From the NCBI GenBank assembly GCA_030753015.1, contig JASMDC010000037.1, forward strand, positions 1 to 35,446: a stretch of DNA of 35,446 bases, written 5' to 3'. The translations under genes and the position numbers were made by a program. The stretch is from Candidatus Undinarchaeales archaeon. GTDB taxonomy: Archaea > SpSt-1190 > JASMDC01. Position 1 is the stretch's first letter. Every line of letters begins with the position of its first letter. Shown here one piece after another: positions 15,435 to 23,177 of the stretch. The notes below the pieces were generated by a model. It saw only the letters and a program-made list of their open reading frames with translations. It was not told the origin of the DNA and made no database searches.

Positions 15435-15492
15435 TGCTATCATTAGCGGGATAGTGTAGTTGTCTGACAGTAGTACCTGTCGGAGGGATACC

Positions 15493-16431
15493 ATGGCTTC
15501 GGAGGACATGGACTCGATCATCGGCCCTTCTCTTTCCTTTTTCAAAGAGAACCTCCACCTTCTATCACTCTCGGTCGCGATAGGTGTCGTTATCACGGTG
15601 GTCGTGGCGTTCCTCCCCGTACCACACGACTGGTTCACTCTCATCAGTCTGAACGTGCTCGGGCCCGACTGGCGGAACGCGCGGGACATCGAGTTCATGT
15701 TCTTCACGACGCTCTACGGGTCCCTGCACAGGATCGCAACGCTCGCCATCTATCTCATCTACGCCGCTTCCGTGTACGGCTACCTGGGGAGGCGGGACCG
15801 GAGCGTCGGCTCCGCGATCATGCTCCTCCACGACCGCGCGCCGCGGTTGTTCACCCGACTGCTGCTCTACCTCCTGCTCTATGCCGCAGGTGTTTCGCTC
15901 CTCCACTTCGCTGTAGAGGAAGGTGGGAAAGTACGGGCCCTGAGCTCGTTGCTCGATACAATAGGTCCTCTCGTGCCCGTGCTCGTTGGCCTGCCCTTCT
16001 TCTTCATCGTCCATGACGCTCTCTTCATGGACGAGGATTATGATGCACTTGAGATCGCCTGGGCGACCGCTTCCCGCGCTATGTCCAGCGCGCCCGCTGT
16101 CATTGCCATCACGGCCGTGCTAGAGATGGGTAGGGTCGCTTGGCAACCGGCTTCGATGTTCTTCAAGCTCCTCGTAAAGGACTGGGAGCACACCGGTTTC
16201 TACTGGCACAACTCATACACTGCTGTCATCGCTGTCACGGGAGAACTTGCAGACTATGTCCTCTTCCTCCCGTTCACGGCCGTGGTTGCCACCTACCTCT
16301 ACATGCAGTGCAAGGACAATCCCTTGGTCCCTGCCATCGTCGCAGAGCGGGAGGCGCTCTACGCCCACATGGCCTCGCTCAAAAGCTACTACGGCTCCTA
16401 CCAGTACCAGCCGGTCCAGGAGGGCTGGTGA
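15493..16431 (+). CDS. Multi-pass membrane protein of unknown function
   Basis: This 312-residue protein has about six hydrophobic segments: HLLSLSVAIGVVITVVVAFL near residue 25, a Tyr-rich pair (IATLAIYLIYAASVYGYL), LLYLLLYAAGVSLLHFAV, IGPLVPVLVGLPFFFIVHDA, APAVIAITAVLEM, and a last one near VLFLPFTAVVATYLYMQ. Helices are joined by charged loops. The 35-residue C-terminal tail is soluble and Tyr-rich (LKSYYGSYQYQP). No catalytic motif or known transporter signature is seen; the spread of helices resembles DUF6159-like archaeal membrane proteins only in general. The ATG at 15493 has GGAGG 7 nt upstream and is preferred to the ATG at 15460. The gene is divergent from the coiled-coil protein gene. 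Confidence 0.7.
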   Translation: MASEDMDSIIGPSLSFFKENLHLLSLSVAIGVVITVVVAFLPVPHDWFTLISLNVLGPDWRNARDIEFMFFTTLYGSLHRIATLAIYLIYAASVYGYLGRRDRSVGSAIMLLHDRAPRLFTRLLLYLLLYAAGVSLLHFAVEEGGKVRALSSLLDTIGPLVPVLVGLPFFFIVHDALFMDEDYDALEIAWATASRAMSSAPAVIAITAVLEMGRVAWQPASMFFKLLVKDWEHTGFYWHNSYTAVIAVTGELADYVLFLPFTAVVATYLYMQCKDNPLVPAIVAEREALYAHMASLKSYYGSYQYQPVQEGW

Positions 16432-16504
16432 GCCCGACATGAAGAAGAAGATGATGGGACGAAATAATAACCGGGCTCTACACACAGGCGAGCTTTGAGA
16501 AAGG

Positions 16505-16512
16505 TATAAATA
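16505..16512 (+). promoter_or_regulatory. TATA box of the GH130-type gene
   Basis: TATAAATA predicts transcription from about 16534, 15 nt before ATG 16549. Confidence 0.6.
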
Positions 16513-16548
16513 CACCGTGAGCTGCTGTGTCACACTGGGAAAACGGGT

Positions 16549-17478
16549 ATGGAGGACTTGGAACACCTCCCTTGGGACGGGGAGCTAGAAAAATATAGCG
16601 ACAATCCGGTACTGTCGCCCGATCCGTCGCTCTACTGGGAGCATGGCGCAGCCTATAACGCGACGGCCATCCAGAAGGACGGAAAGGTCTATCTTTTCTA
16701 CCGGGGCGAGGACAGAACACCCGAGGAGGATCCCGAGCAGCGCGAGTATGTCTCCCGCATAGGCCTGGCGGTCTCCGACGATGGCATTCACTTTCAGCGC
16801 ACCTCCGACGAGCCCATCATCGACGCGGACACAGGCCCCTACGCCGCAATGAAGTGCCGCGGAGTGGAGGACCCTCGGGTCGTGGAGGTGGAGGGCCAGT
16901 ACCTCATGACCTACACAGGCTACGATGGCGAGCATGTCCGGATGTTCCTGGCGACCTCGGATGACCTGGAGCATTGGACCGAGCATGGCCCCATCCTCGA
17001 CGGCATGAAGGCAGGGGCCATCGTACCACAGAAGGTGGACGGCCAGTACGTCATGTACTGCGGCGACACGAACCTCTGGCTTGCCCGCTCAGACGACGGT
17101 ATCAACTGGAACCGTGATCCCGATCCCGTGATGAAGCCGCGGCCGGCACACTTCGACAATGTGCTGGTCGAGTCGGGGCCCGCGCCCCTTGTGACCGACG
17201 ACGGCATCCTCCTGGTCTACAACTCGTGCGACGACACTGGACGCTACAATGCTGGCGCCGCCCTGTTCAGCCTGGAGGATCCGCGCCATCTGGTCCAGCG
17301 GACCGAGGGACCGATCCTCTCACCGACGGAGGATTACGAGCGCGACCACAAGCACGCCCACCTCACCGACGTGGTGTTCATCGAGGGTATGGTGGAGCGC
17401 GACGGCCAGTACATCTTCTACTACGGTGCCGGTGACGAGCATGTCGCAGTGGCCACCGCACGTTCTAGGAAGGAGTAG
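16549..17478 (+). CDS. GH130-type mannoside phosphorylase or hydrolase
   Basis: The 309-residue protein is a five-bladed beta-propeller enzyme of the GH130 group, whose members mostly cleave beta-1,2- or beta-1,4-mannosides with phosphate. Blade motifs recur in order: YNATAIQKDGKVYLFYRGED, RIGLAVSDDGIHFQR, CRGVEDPRVVEVEGQYLMTY (with the conserved Asp of the EDPR motif), TGYDGEHVRMFLATSDDL, ESGPAPLVTDDGILLVYNS, and a C-terminal YYGAGDEHVAVATA. Length is close to the family's usual 300-350. It has no signal peptide, so it acts in the cytoplasm, perhaps turning over mannose-containing compatible solutes or glycans. The substrate cannot be told; some members of related subfamilies are plain hydrolases. 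It has its own promoter. Confidence 0.85.
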   Translation: MEDLEHLPWDGELEKYSDNPVLSPDPSLYWEHGAAYNATAIQKDGKVYLFYRGEDRTPEEDPEQREYVSRIGLAVSDDGIHFQRTSDEPIIDADTGPYAAMKCRGVEDPRVVEVEGQYLMTYTGYDGEHVRMFLATSDDLEHWTEHGPILDGMKAGAIVPQKVDGQYVMYCGDTNLWLARSDDGINWNRDPDPVMKPRPAHFDNVLVESGPAPLVTDDGILLVYNSCDDTGRYNAGAALFSLEDPRHLVQRTEGPILSPTEDYERDHKHAHLTDVVFIEGMVERDGQYIFYYGAGDEHVAVATARSRKE

Positions 17479-17482
17479 GTCC

Positions 17483-17501
17483 GTCCGCGATACCGGCACG
17501 G
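17483..17501 (+). repeat. 19-bp direct repeat, left copy
   Basis: GTCCGCGATACCGGCACGG occurs here, 4 nt after the GH130 stop codon, and again at 18311-18329, 4 nt after the antitoxin stop. The two copies bracket the toxin-antitoxin-like pair and its promoter. Confidence 0.8.
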
Positions 17502-17657
17502 GGATCACTGTCCATATGATTGAAGTGTCATCTTCAAAACGCACGTGAACATTCGATCCAATGATCAGGATCTCGATAGGTACTCCTTCAAAGGGTAGTG
17601 AAATGATTTAGGGGACCGCGTCCATTTCTTCCTGGAAACGACATAACATAGGATAAG

Positions 17658-17668
17658 TAATATATATT
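17658..17668 (+). promoter_or_regulatory. TATA box of the toxin-antitoxin-like pair
   Basis: TAATATATATT predicts a start near 17689, about 14 nt before ATG 17703; the short leader includes GGAG. A second TATA-like TTATAATAC at 17680-17688 is closer. The surrounding 100 nt are AT-rich compared with the flanking genes. Confidence 0.5.
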
Positions 17669-17702
17669 CGAACATCTAGTTATAATACTATGGAGTCGCG
17701 CC

Positions 17703-17987
17703 ATGAGCATCGAGCAGGACCCGTACGAAGAGATGAGGCGGAAGCCGCTTCGTATACTCAACAAGCATGCAGAACGCAGGGTGGAGGACAATGCCTCATT
17801 AGAGGCGGTAGTCGAGGCCATGAGGCACGGCGACATCTCGCCAGAGGGAAGGGGCAAGTACCGTGCGGTCCTCCCGGTCAAGGACGGGAAGCTCCTCGTA
17901 GTGATATTCAGGGATTGGGGGGAATACCTTATCCTGCTCACCGTTACATTGACTGGAGGTTCGCGACGGTGGCGACCATGGGGGTGA
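17703..17987 (+). CDS. Probable DUF4258-type toxin of a toxin-antitoxin pair
   Basis: This 94-residue protein is probably the toxin partner of the zinc-finger protein encoded 4 nt downstream. It shows NKHAERRVEDNASLEAVVEAMRHG followed by strands KYRAVLPVKDGKLLVVIFRDW and EYLILLTVTLT. This H-x2-R helix, then beta-hairpin, layout resembles DUF4258 and the RelE/MqsR-like RNase toxins, which often pair with YgiT/MqsA-type antitoxins. The function is inferred from this layout and the neighbour; no catalytic residue is proven. The C-terminus ends in a basic GGSRRWRPWG tail. The gene comes before its antitoxin, the order used by mqsRA. Confidence 0.6.
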   Translation: MSIEQDPYEEMRRKPLRILNKHAERRVEDNASLEAVVEAMRHGDISPEGRGKYRAVLPVKDGKLLVVIFRDWGEYLILLTVTLTGGSRRWRPWG

Positions 17988-17991
17988 TACG

Positions 17992-18306
17992 ATGAGGTGT
18001 GGTGAATGCGGGACGGATTTCAAGGAGTCTACCCGAGAGCTGTTCGGAGAGACGATCACGCTCTGGACCTGTCCGGGATGCGGTGAGGAACTCGTGGATG
18101 CACAAGAGCTCGCCGAGGTCCAGAAGCGCCTCCTAGGTGCTCGACCAGAACGCAGGCGCATCGTGCAGGTCGGTAACTCCTTGGCGGTCACGCTTCCGCG
18201 TCGGATTGTGGATCTGCTCGGATTGAAGAAGGGTGACGTTACCAGTATCTCTTACGATGTTGAGAAGAAGGCGTTCGTAGTCACCATAGGCACCTCGTCC
18301 AGTTGA
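17992..18306 (+). CDS. MqsA/YgiT-type zinc finger plus AbrB-domain antitoxin
   Basis: The 104-residue protein has two parts. Residues 3-30 carry two CxxC pairs (CGEC and CPGC) that form a YgiT-type zinc ribbon. Residues of about 55-95 (RIVQVGNSLAVTLPRRIVDLLGLKKGD) are a SpoVT/AbrB swapped-hairpin DNA-binding domain. This combination is typical of antitoxins that bind a small RNase toxin through the zinc part and repress their own promoter through the DNA-binding part. The 4-nt gap after the upstream gene supports a two-gene operon. Strong candidate operators are the AT-rich sequences around 17641-17690. The pair sits between two 19-bp direct repeats. Confidence 0.8.
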   Translation: MRCGECGTDFKESTRELFGETITLWTCPGCGEELVDAQELAEVQKRLLGARPERRRIVQVGNSLAVTLPRRIVDLLGLKKGDVTSISYDVEKKAFVVTIGTSSS

Positions 18307-18310
18307 GGCG

Positions 18311-18329
18311 GTCCGCGATACCGGCACGG
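18311..18329 (+). repeat. 19-bp direct repeat, right copy
   Basis: This copy is identical to 17483-17501. It lies between the antitoxin stop codon and the TATA box of the helicase gene. Confidence 0.8.
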
Positions 18330-18343
18330 CACCCCTGTCTGAC

Positions 18344-18350
18344 TTATAAA
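18344..18350 (+). promoter_or_regulatory. TATA box of the helicase gene
   Basis: TTATAAA predicts transcription from about 18371, 3 nt before the GTG start, so the mRNA is essentially leaderless. Confidence 0.55.
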
Positions 18351-18373
18351 CTCGCGACACTGTTCCCTTTATA

Positions 18374-20266
18374 GTGGATGAGCAGGATGGTCCGGTCGAG
18401 GGAACGTTCCCATTCCAGGCCATACGACCGTATCAGGACGAGGCCGCGGACGCCATCACGGCGACGCTGGACGATGGGGCCCGGCTCCTCCTCTCTGCCC
18501 CGACGGGTATCGGCAAGACGGCCGCGGCCGTGTATGGTGCAGCACGGCATCAGGCAGTCACTGGTGACCGGCTCTTCTACGTTACAGCACGTACCACCCA
18601 TCAGCTCGTCGTGATGGACACCTACGCCAAGATGGTGGAGGCCGGTTGGGGACTGCGGGCGATCCGTATCGCGGCCAAGGGACGTATCTGTCCGGAGACG
18701 GACGGGGTGTGTCCCAGCTGTCCGCGCATGAACGCCTACCACCGCAAGGGATCAGGCGATGCGCTGGCGCGGCTGGCGGAACGCTCTATCATACTCCCCC
18801 GTCACGTGCTCAAGGTATCGGAGGCATGCGGGGGAGTATGTCCGTACGAGGTGTCCCTGGACGCCTCGATGTCCTGCTCGGTGGTGGTGTGCGACTACAA
18901 CTACGTCTTCCACCCGACCGTGTTCATCCAGCGGTACTTCTCGGGGCACTACGATGACATGTTGCTGGTGGCGGATGAGGCGCACAACCTCCGGGACAGG
19001 GCGATGGACGCTTTCAGCCCTGCGCTCTCTCGCGCCCTGGTCGATGACGTCATCACCCGATGTCGGGACCGTCGTGAACCGGTGTTCACCCGCCTGGCCG
19101 AGGCGTGGGGGGAGGTGGGTGCCGTGCTTGACTCCGTGTACCTGGACCCGGAGCGGTGGTACCGTCCCGAGGACTCCTTCCTTGTCGAGCTGGACGCCGA
19201 ACGCTTCCATCTTGTCGCTATGGCTGTGACGGAGGCCATGGAGGAGTACTTCTCACTCCCAAGGAAGCGGAGGTTGAAGGGAGAACGCCGGGACAAGCTT
19301 GCTGATGCCTTCTCCACGCTCCTCCACTTCCATGTGGTGCTCGATCAGGCCGGCGATGAGTTCGCCTACATCTACAGGCGGGAGGAGGACACTTTCCAGA
19401 TAGTGTGCCTCGATCCATCACGGGTGCTCTCGCGACGCATCAGCGGATTCCATGCCGCGGTGGGGATGTCCGCCACGCTCGAGCCCATGCGGTTCTTCCG
19501 GGACGTGCTGGGATTCCCAAAGGACTGTCGCACGGTCTCCCTGCCATCACCCTTCCCACGTGAGAACCGTCTTGTCAGCGTGGTCCCCGATCCGTCGACA
19601 CGGTATAGGGACCGGAACGACTCGGCACAGAGGGTGGCCGACACCATAACGGCGGTTGCACAGAACGCCAGGGGGAACGCCGTGGCATACTTTCCCTCGT
19701 TCGCTTACCTGGAGCTGGTGCGCGGTCATCTGACCGTCCCGCCCGAGAGGGAGCTGATCGTTCAGCGTTCGGGTATGAGAGATCTCGAGCGGACCCTGCT
19801 CCTTGAGCGGATGAAGCAGGCGCGTAACCTACTTCTACTCGGCGTCCTCGGTGGTACCCTCTCCGAGGGGATCGACCTACCGGGTGAGGCGCTGGCAGCG
19901 AGCGTTGTTGTAGGTCCTGCCCTCCCCAAGGTGTGCCTCGTACAGGAGCTGGTGAAGCGCCACTTCGATCGCACCCAGGGCTTCGGGTTCGCATACGCCT
20001 TCGCCTACCCGGGGATGAACAAGGTGGTCCAGGCCGCAGGCCGCGTCATACGCACACCTGAGGACGTGGGGACGATTGTACTGGTGGGTGAGCGCTTTGC
20101 CCAGCCCTTCTACGCTAGGATGATGCCCACTCACTGGTTCGACAAGCGTGCGGACGAACTGTGCACGGACGATATCATCGAGGAACTGTCGACCTTTTGG
20201 GGAGATCACCCCTCCCCGGAGAGCGTAGAGGAAGGTCCGATCATGTATCCAGCAGGTACCGCTTGA
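18374..20266 (+). CDS. XPD/Rad3-type iron-sulfur DNA helicase
   Basis: The 630-residue protein is a superfamily 2 helicase of the XPD/Rad3/DinG group, which unwinds DNA 5' to 3'. Motifs in order: Q-like FQAIRPYQDEA, Walker A SAPTGIGKTAAA (41-52), an iron-sulfur region with cysteines at 106, 113, 116, 152 and 156, DEAH in VADEAHNL (201-204), GMSATLEP (motif III), and the C-terminal arginine-finger motif QAAGRVIRTPED. Five cysteines are present where four normally bind the 4Fe-4S cluster. Known roles of the family are nucleotide excision repair and removal of DNA structures; the archaeal role is unsettled. The GTG start at 18374 is supported by the TATA box 25 nt before. The 3' end overlaps the convergent hydrolase gene by 26 nt. 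Confidence 0.9.
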   Translation: MDEQDGPVEGTFPFQAIRPYQDEAADAITATLDDGARLLLSAPTGIGKTAAAVYGAARHQAVTGDRLFYVTARTTHQLVVMDTYAKMVEAGWGLRAIRIAAKGRICPETDGVCPSCPRMNAYHRKGSGDALARLAERSIILPRHVLKVSEACGGVCPYEVSLDASMSCSVVVCDYNYVFHPTVFIQRYFSGHYDDMLLVADEAHNLRDRAMDAFSPALSRALVDDVITRCRDRREPVFTRLAEAWGEVGAVLDSVYLDPERWYRPEDSFLVELDAERFHLVAMAVTEAMEEYFSLPRKRRLKGERRDKLADAFSTLLHFHVVLDQAGDEFAYIYRREEDTFQIVCLDPSRVLSRRISGFHAAVGMSATLEPMRFFRDVLGFPKDCRTVSLPSPFPRENRLVSVVPDPSTRYRDRNDSAQRVADTITAVAQNARGNAVAYFPSFAYLELVRGHLTVPPERELIVQRSGMRDLERTLLLERMKQARNLLLLGVLGGTLSEGIDLPGEALAASVVVGPALPKVCLVQELVKRHFDRTQGFGFAYAFAYPGMNKVVQAAGRVIRTPEDVGTIVLVGERFAQPFYARMMPTHWFDKRADELCTDDIIEELSTFWGDHPSPESVEEGPIMYPAGTA

Positions 20267-21053
20267 ACCTGTCCACGGCCGTCTCCAGCGCCACTTGTCG
20301 GGGAGGGCGCTCATCCGCTTCCGGGAAGAAGATTGAGAGGACATGCCGTCCATCTTCCACCCACACCATCTCGGCAGACCCCCCGGTGGCCTCGTAAATG
20401 GCGTCGGCGTTACGTGGGAACACGGTCCGGTCGTTTGTGCCATGGATGATCGTATGGGGTGTCGGGGAGATGTCCTTCGCGACGTTCCGAAGGTTCTCCT
20501 GAGTAGGATCGAGGACCTTTTCGATGAGCTCTCCGAAGTCGGCTGCATGGATCCCGTGGCGGTTGTACGGGAAGTGCAGGAGCCGGTGGATACCGATCCT
20601 GTAGAGCCAGCGGACGACGCTACCCATGGGATAGGACTCGGCGGCATCTGACAGGCTCGTCGGTGAACCCCAGGTGACGAGCGCATCAACGGGCGCATCA
20701 CTAGCGGCGACCCGCGATGCTACGTACCCGCCCATGCTGTGGCCGAATATCCCAACATTCCCATCGTCGAGCAGGTCACGCATGTAACCGACGACGGTCG
20801 TGGCATCGTCCACCATCCCGTCAAGGTCGAACTCGGCCGTTGACGCGCCATGGCACCTCTCGTCGTAGACCATGACCTTGAAGCCCTCGTCGCACAGCAT
20901 CCCTGCAAGGTCGTACAGGTCCGAGCGGCCTCCCGCGTACCCATGGCAGAGCACGACACCCGCACCATTGGGGTCGTCCGGTGTCCATACCTCACCGTGG
21001 ACATCTGTCCCATAGCCAGGGACCGTCACCTCTTCCACGGCATACTCGTACAT
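20241..21053 (-). CDS. Alpha/beta hydrolase, paralogue A
   Basis: The 270-residue protein is an alpha/beta hydrolase similar to acyl esterases and peptidase-like hydrolases. It shows the oxyanion strand VVLCHGYAGGR, nucleophile elbow GHSMGGY, Asp in IIHGTNDRTVFP and His in EDGRHVLSI. A cap-like helical insert lies between the Ser and Asp motifs. There is no signal peptide. It is clearly a paralogue of the gene at 22272-23117, sharing EVWTPDDPNGAGVVLCHGY and the ending ETAVxRFKRYLLD. It begins 7 nt after the stop of the TIM-barrel-like gene, so the two share an operon. Its 3' end overlaps the helicase gene tail to tail. The substrate is unknown; an ester or amide is likely. Confidence 0.85.
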   Translation of the reverse strand: MYEYAVEEVTVPGYGTDVHGEVWTPDDPNGAGVVLCHGYAGGRSDLYDLAGMLCDEGFKVMVYDERCHGASTAEFDLDGMVDDATTVVGYMRDLLDDGNVGIFGHSMGGYVASRVAASDAPVDALVTWGSPTSLSDAAESYPMGSVVRWLYRIGIHRLLHFPYNRHGIHAADFGELIEKVLDPTQENLRNVAKDISPTPHTIIHGTNDRTVFPRNADAIYEATGGSAEMVWVEDGRHVLSIFFPEADERPPRQVALETAVDRFKRYLLDT

Positions 21054-21060
21054 ATCGAGC

Positions 21061-22197
21061 TCATACCTCCTCTACGGGGGTTCCCCGCTGTACCAGGCGT
21101 CCGAACCACCGGGCCAGCGCGTTCCGCCAGCCAGGATCGTCAGGCCTTGATGGTCCCTCGTACTCCTTGATATCGAACCGTTCGGCCCAGTCGCGCTTCA
21201 GGTCCACGAGCTGGAAAAGCGACACGGCGAACTGCTTGTCGCTCCCCGTACGCTCCCGCGCTCCACGAGCCACGGCCTCGATGACCTCGCGCTGGTCACA
21301 CAGCTTCTCCCTGCCCTCGGGGGTGTGGTAGTAAAGGTCGAACAGCTCCACCATGGAGCGGTGGCCGTACCCGGCCTCGGTGATGCCGAGGCTGACACCG
21401 ATATCCTTGTCGGGATAGGCCTCGTACAGCTTGTTGACGTGGTCGGTGAGCACCTTGTGGGCGAACGTGTCGGTCATGAAGGGCTTCAACGTCATGGAAG
21501 CGTAGCTCATCAGCTCGATACCGTCGAAGTGGGAGAGGTCCGGGAGCGGTGCTCCGAACCGTTCGAGGAAGCCGCGCTCGCGCTCGGGGAGGATGGCCAC
21601 CGAACCGATGCCCCGCTCCTTGAGGTAATCGGCGAGCCCTGTGAGCTTCTCACCAGCCTCCTTCACGGCCCGATCATGCTCCTCGCGACGTCCGGGGGAG
21701 AACAGCATGGCCACCTGGTCGATGATGTGGCCGGACCAGCTCTCCTGGGGTTCGATGTCCACCATGAGCCGCGAGTCCATCTCCCTGAAGGTGTCCCCGT
21801 ACCGAGCCTCCAGATCCTTGACGTAGTCGACGTACACGTCGATGTTCTCCTTGTTGACCCAGATTCCGTGCTCCTTGTTGAGCACCGGCCAGACGTCGAT
21901 ACCGAGACCGGCCTCCCTGGAAACGTCCATCAGCTCGTCGAAGAGACCTTCCTTGTAGAGGTCGAGCGGAAGGCATGCGCGTACCCGTATCCCGTTGTCC
22001 CGAAGATATCCGAGCGTTTCCACCAGATAGGCGTCGTCGCCCCCCGTCCCGCCATCGGCCAGCGCCCGTGTAGCGTCTATGAGGCTCCTGTAGCCGTCAG
22101 CGGCGTCTATGAGGCTCTGGTATCCATTGACGTCGTAGACTTCGAACCACACCCCGTCGAAACGTGAAGCTAGCTCTACGTCTTCGTACGCTTCCAT
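21061..22197 (-). CDS. Unrecognised protein, possibly a TIM-barrel glycoside-hydrolase relative
   Basis: I do not recognise this 378-residue protein. It alternates helices with short strands as a (beta/alpha)8 barrel would: GVWFEVYDV, IRVRACLPLDLY, LGIDVWPVLN, RLMVDIEPQ, IGSVAILP, FDGIELMSYASM, DIGVSLGITEAGY and FAVSLFQLVD. Acidic residues at strand ends (MVDIEPQ, GIELMSY, GITEAG) would suit a glycoside hydrolase with Glu catalysts, but this is inference. Near the N-terminus a 10-residue unit is duplicated in tandem (GYQSLIDAAD, GYRSLIDATR). No signal peptide or membrane segment is seen. A TATA box at 22231-22238 would start transcription about 12 nt before the ATG. It lies between two paralogous alpha/beta hydrolase genes and is co-transcribed with one. 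Confidence 0.75.
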   Translation of the reverse strand: MEAYEDVELASRFDGVWFEVYDVNGYQSLIDAADGYRSLIDATRALADGGTGGDDAYLVETLGYLRDNGIRVRACLPLDLYKEGLFDELMDVSREAGLGIDVWPVLNKEHGIWVNKENIDVYVDYVKDLEARYGDTFREMDSRLMVDIEPQESWSGHIIDQVAMLFSPGRREEHDRAVKEAGEKLTGLADYLKERGIGSVAILPERERGFLERFGAPLPDLSHFDGIELMSYASMTLKPFMTDTFAHKVLTDHVNKLYEAYPDKDIGVSLGITEAGYGHRSMVELFDLYYHTPEGREKLCDQREVIEAVARGARERTGSDKQFAVSLFQLVDLKRDWAERFDIKEYEGPSRPDDPGWRNALARWFGRLVQRGTPVEEV

Positions 22198-22230
22198 ATG
22201 TCCCCAGTCGTGCGATGGCGTGGCACGGGG

Positions 22231-22238
22231 TATATAAA
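22231..22238 (-). promoter_or_regulatory. TATA box of the barrel-hydrolase operon
   Basis: The minus strand reads TTTATATA, with transcription expected near 22209 and a leader of about 12 nt before ATG 22197. Confidence 0.6.
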
Positions 22239-22271
22239 GGTTATGAACCCGCGCGGTGGAAAACTACCGTT

Positions 22272-23117
22272 CTATGCGTCGAGGAGGTATCGCTTGAACC
22301 GCTCCACCGCGGTCTCCATGGCCACGACCCGCGTGCCGTCGTCGTCCGCATATGGATGGAGCGGGTCGAGATTATGGTGGCCTCCGGGGACCCATGCGAG
22401 CTCGGTGGAACCACCTGCCGCTTTGTGGATGCCTTCGGCGTTGTACGGGAGGACCTCATCGTCCTCAGTGCCGTGGATGATCGTGTAGGGCACGTCGATC
22501 TTGGCCGCAAGCTCCGTGAGGTTAGGCTGGTCGGGGTCCATGACATCGGCAACGAGGGCCCCGAGGTCGTCCACGTGGAGGAAGTCGCGGGTGAACGGGA
22601 TGTGGAGGATTCGATATAGTTGACTAAAGTACAGGAAGCGGGGCAGTCGTCCGTCGGCGTGGTCCTTGGTCGCAGTGCGCATGCTGATCGGAGCGCCCCA
22701 GGTGACCAGGCAGTCCATGTTCCCGTACAGAGCGGCTGAGGAAGCGGTCACATACCCGCCCATGCTATGGCCGAACAGACCGACCTTGTCGCCATCGACA
22801 CGGTCCCGTAGCCACTCAACGGCAGTGGATGAGTCGTCCATCATACCGCGCAGATCGAAGTCGGCCTCCGAGGCGGCATGGGCACGCTCGTCGTATAGGA
22901 GGACGGTGAAACCCTCGTCGTAGAGCATCTGGGCGAGGTCGTAGTGGTTGGCCCGGCTCCCTTTGTACCCGTGACAGAGCACTACTCCAGCGCCATTCGG
23001 ATCGTCAGGCGTCCATACCTCACCAATGAGCTCAGCGCCGTCCCCGGGGACGGTGACCTGTTCCACAGTATAGCCTTCGGGAACGCTGAGTTCATCCTCG
23101 AGCTCGTATCCTCCCAT
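22272..23117 (-). CDS. Alpha/beta hydrolase, paralogue B
   Basis: This 281-residue alpha/beta hydrolase is a paralogue of the one at 20241-21053. Visible features: VVLCHGYKGSR, nucleophile elbow GHSMGGYV, Asp in IIHGTEDDEVLP and His in PGGHHNLDPL. It has a longer N-terminus and differs mostly in the cap region, so its substrate may differ. The ATG at 23117 was chosen because a TATA box at 23149-23156 places the transcription start near 23126; the upstream ATG at 23144 would not be transcribed. It has its own promoter and ends 74 nt before the barrel gene, which also has its own promoter. Confidence 0.85.
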   Translation of the reverse strand: MGGYELEDELSVPEGYTVEQVTVPGDGAELIGEVWTPDDPNGAGVVLCHGYKGSRANHYDLAQMLYDEGFTVLLYDERAHAASEADFDLRGMMDDSSTAVEWLRDRVDGDKVGLFGHSMGGYVTASSAALYGNMDCLVTWGAPISMRTATKDHADGRLPRFLYFSQLYRILHIPFTRDFLHVDDLGALVADVMDPDQPNLTELAAKIDVPYTIIHGTEDDEVLPYNAEGIHKAAGGSTELAWVPGGHHNLDPLHPYADDDGTRVVAMETAVERFKRYLLDA

Positions 23118-23148
23118 CTGTCCCAGTAAGAACGGGCAGGTCACCCGG

Positions 23149-23156
23149 TTTATATA
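23149..23156 (-). promoter_or_regulatory. TATA box of hydrolase B
   Basis: The minus strand reads TATATAAA, with a predicted start near 23126, 9 nt before the ATG. Confidence 0.6.
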
Positions 23157-23177
23157 CGTTTCGAGGCGGGAGGCGCC

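Noticed and set aside
15405-15707. N-terminal extension of the coiled-coil protein
   Set aside because: It would lie upstream of the TATA box and over the divergent membrane protein gene, and its sequence has no conserved look.
16430-16478. Inverted repeat GAGCCCG/CGGGCTC after the membrane protein gene
   Set aside because: The loop of 35 nt is long and no T-run follows, so it is weak evidence for a terminator.
17320-17544. Minus-strand frame reading MRFEDDTSIIWTVIPV
   Set aside because: Most of it is antisense to the GH130 gene; only about 20 codons lie in the intergenic region and no promoter is visible.
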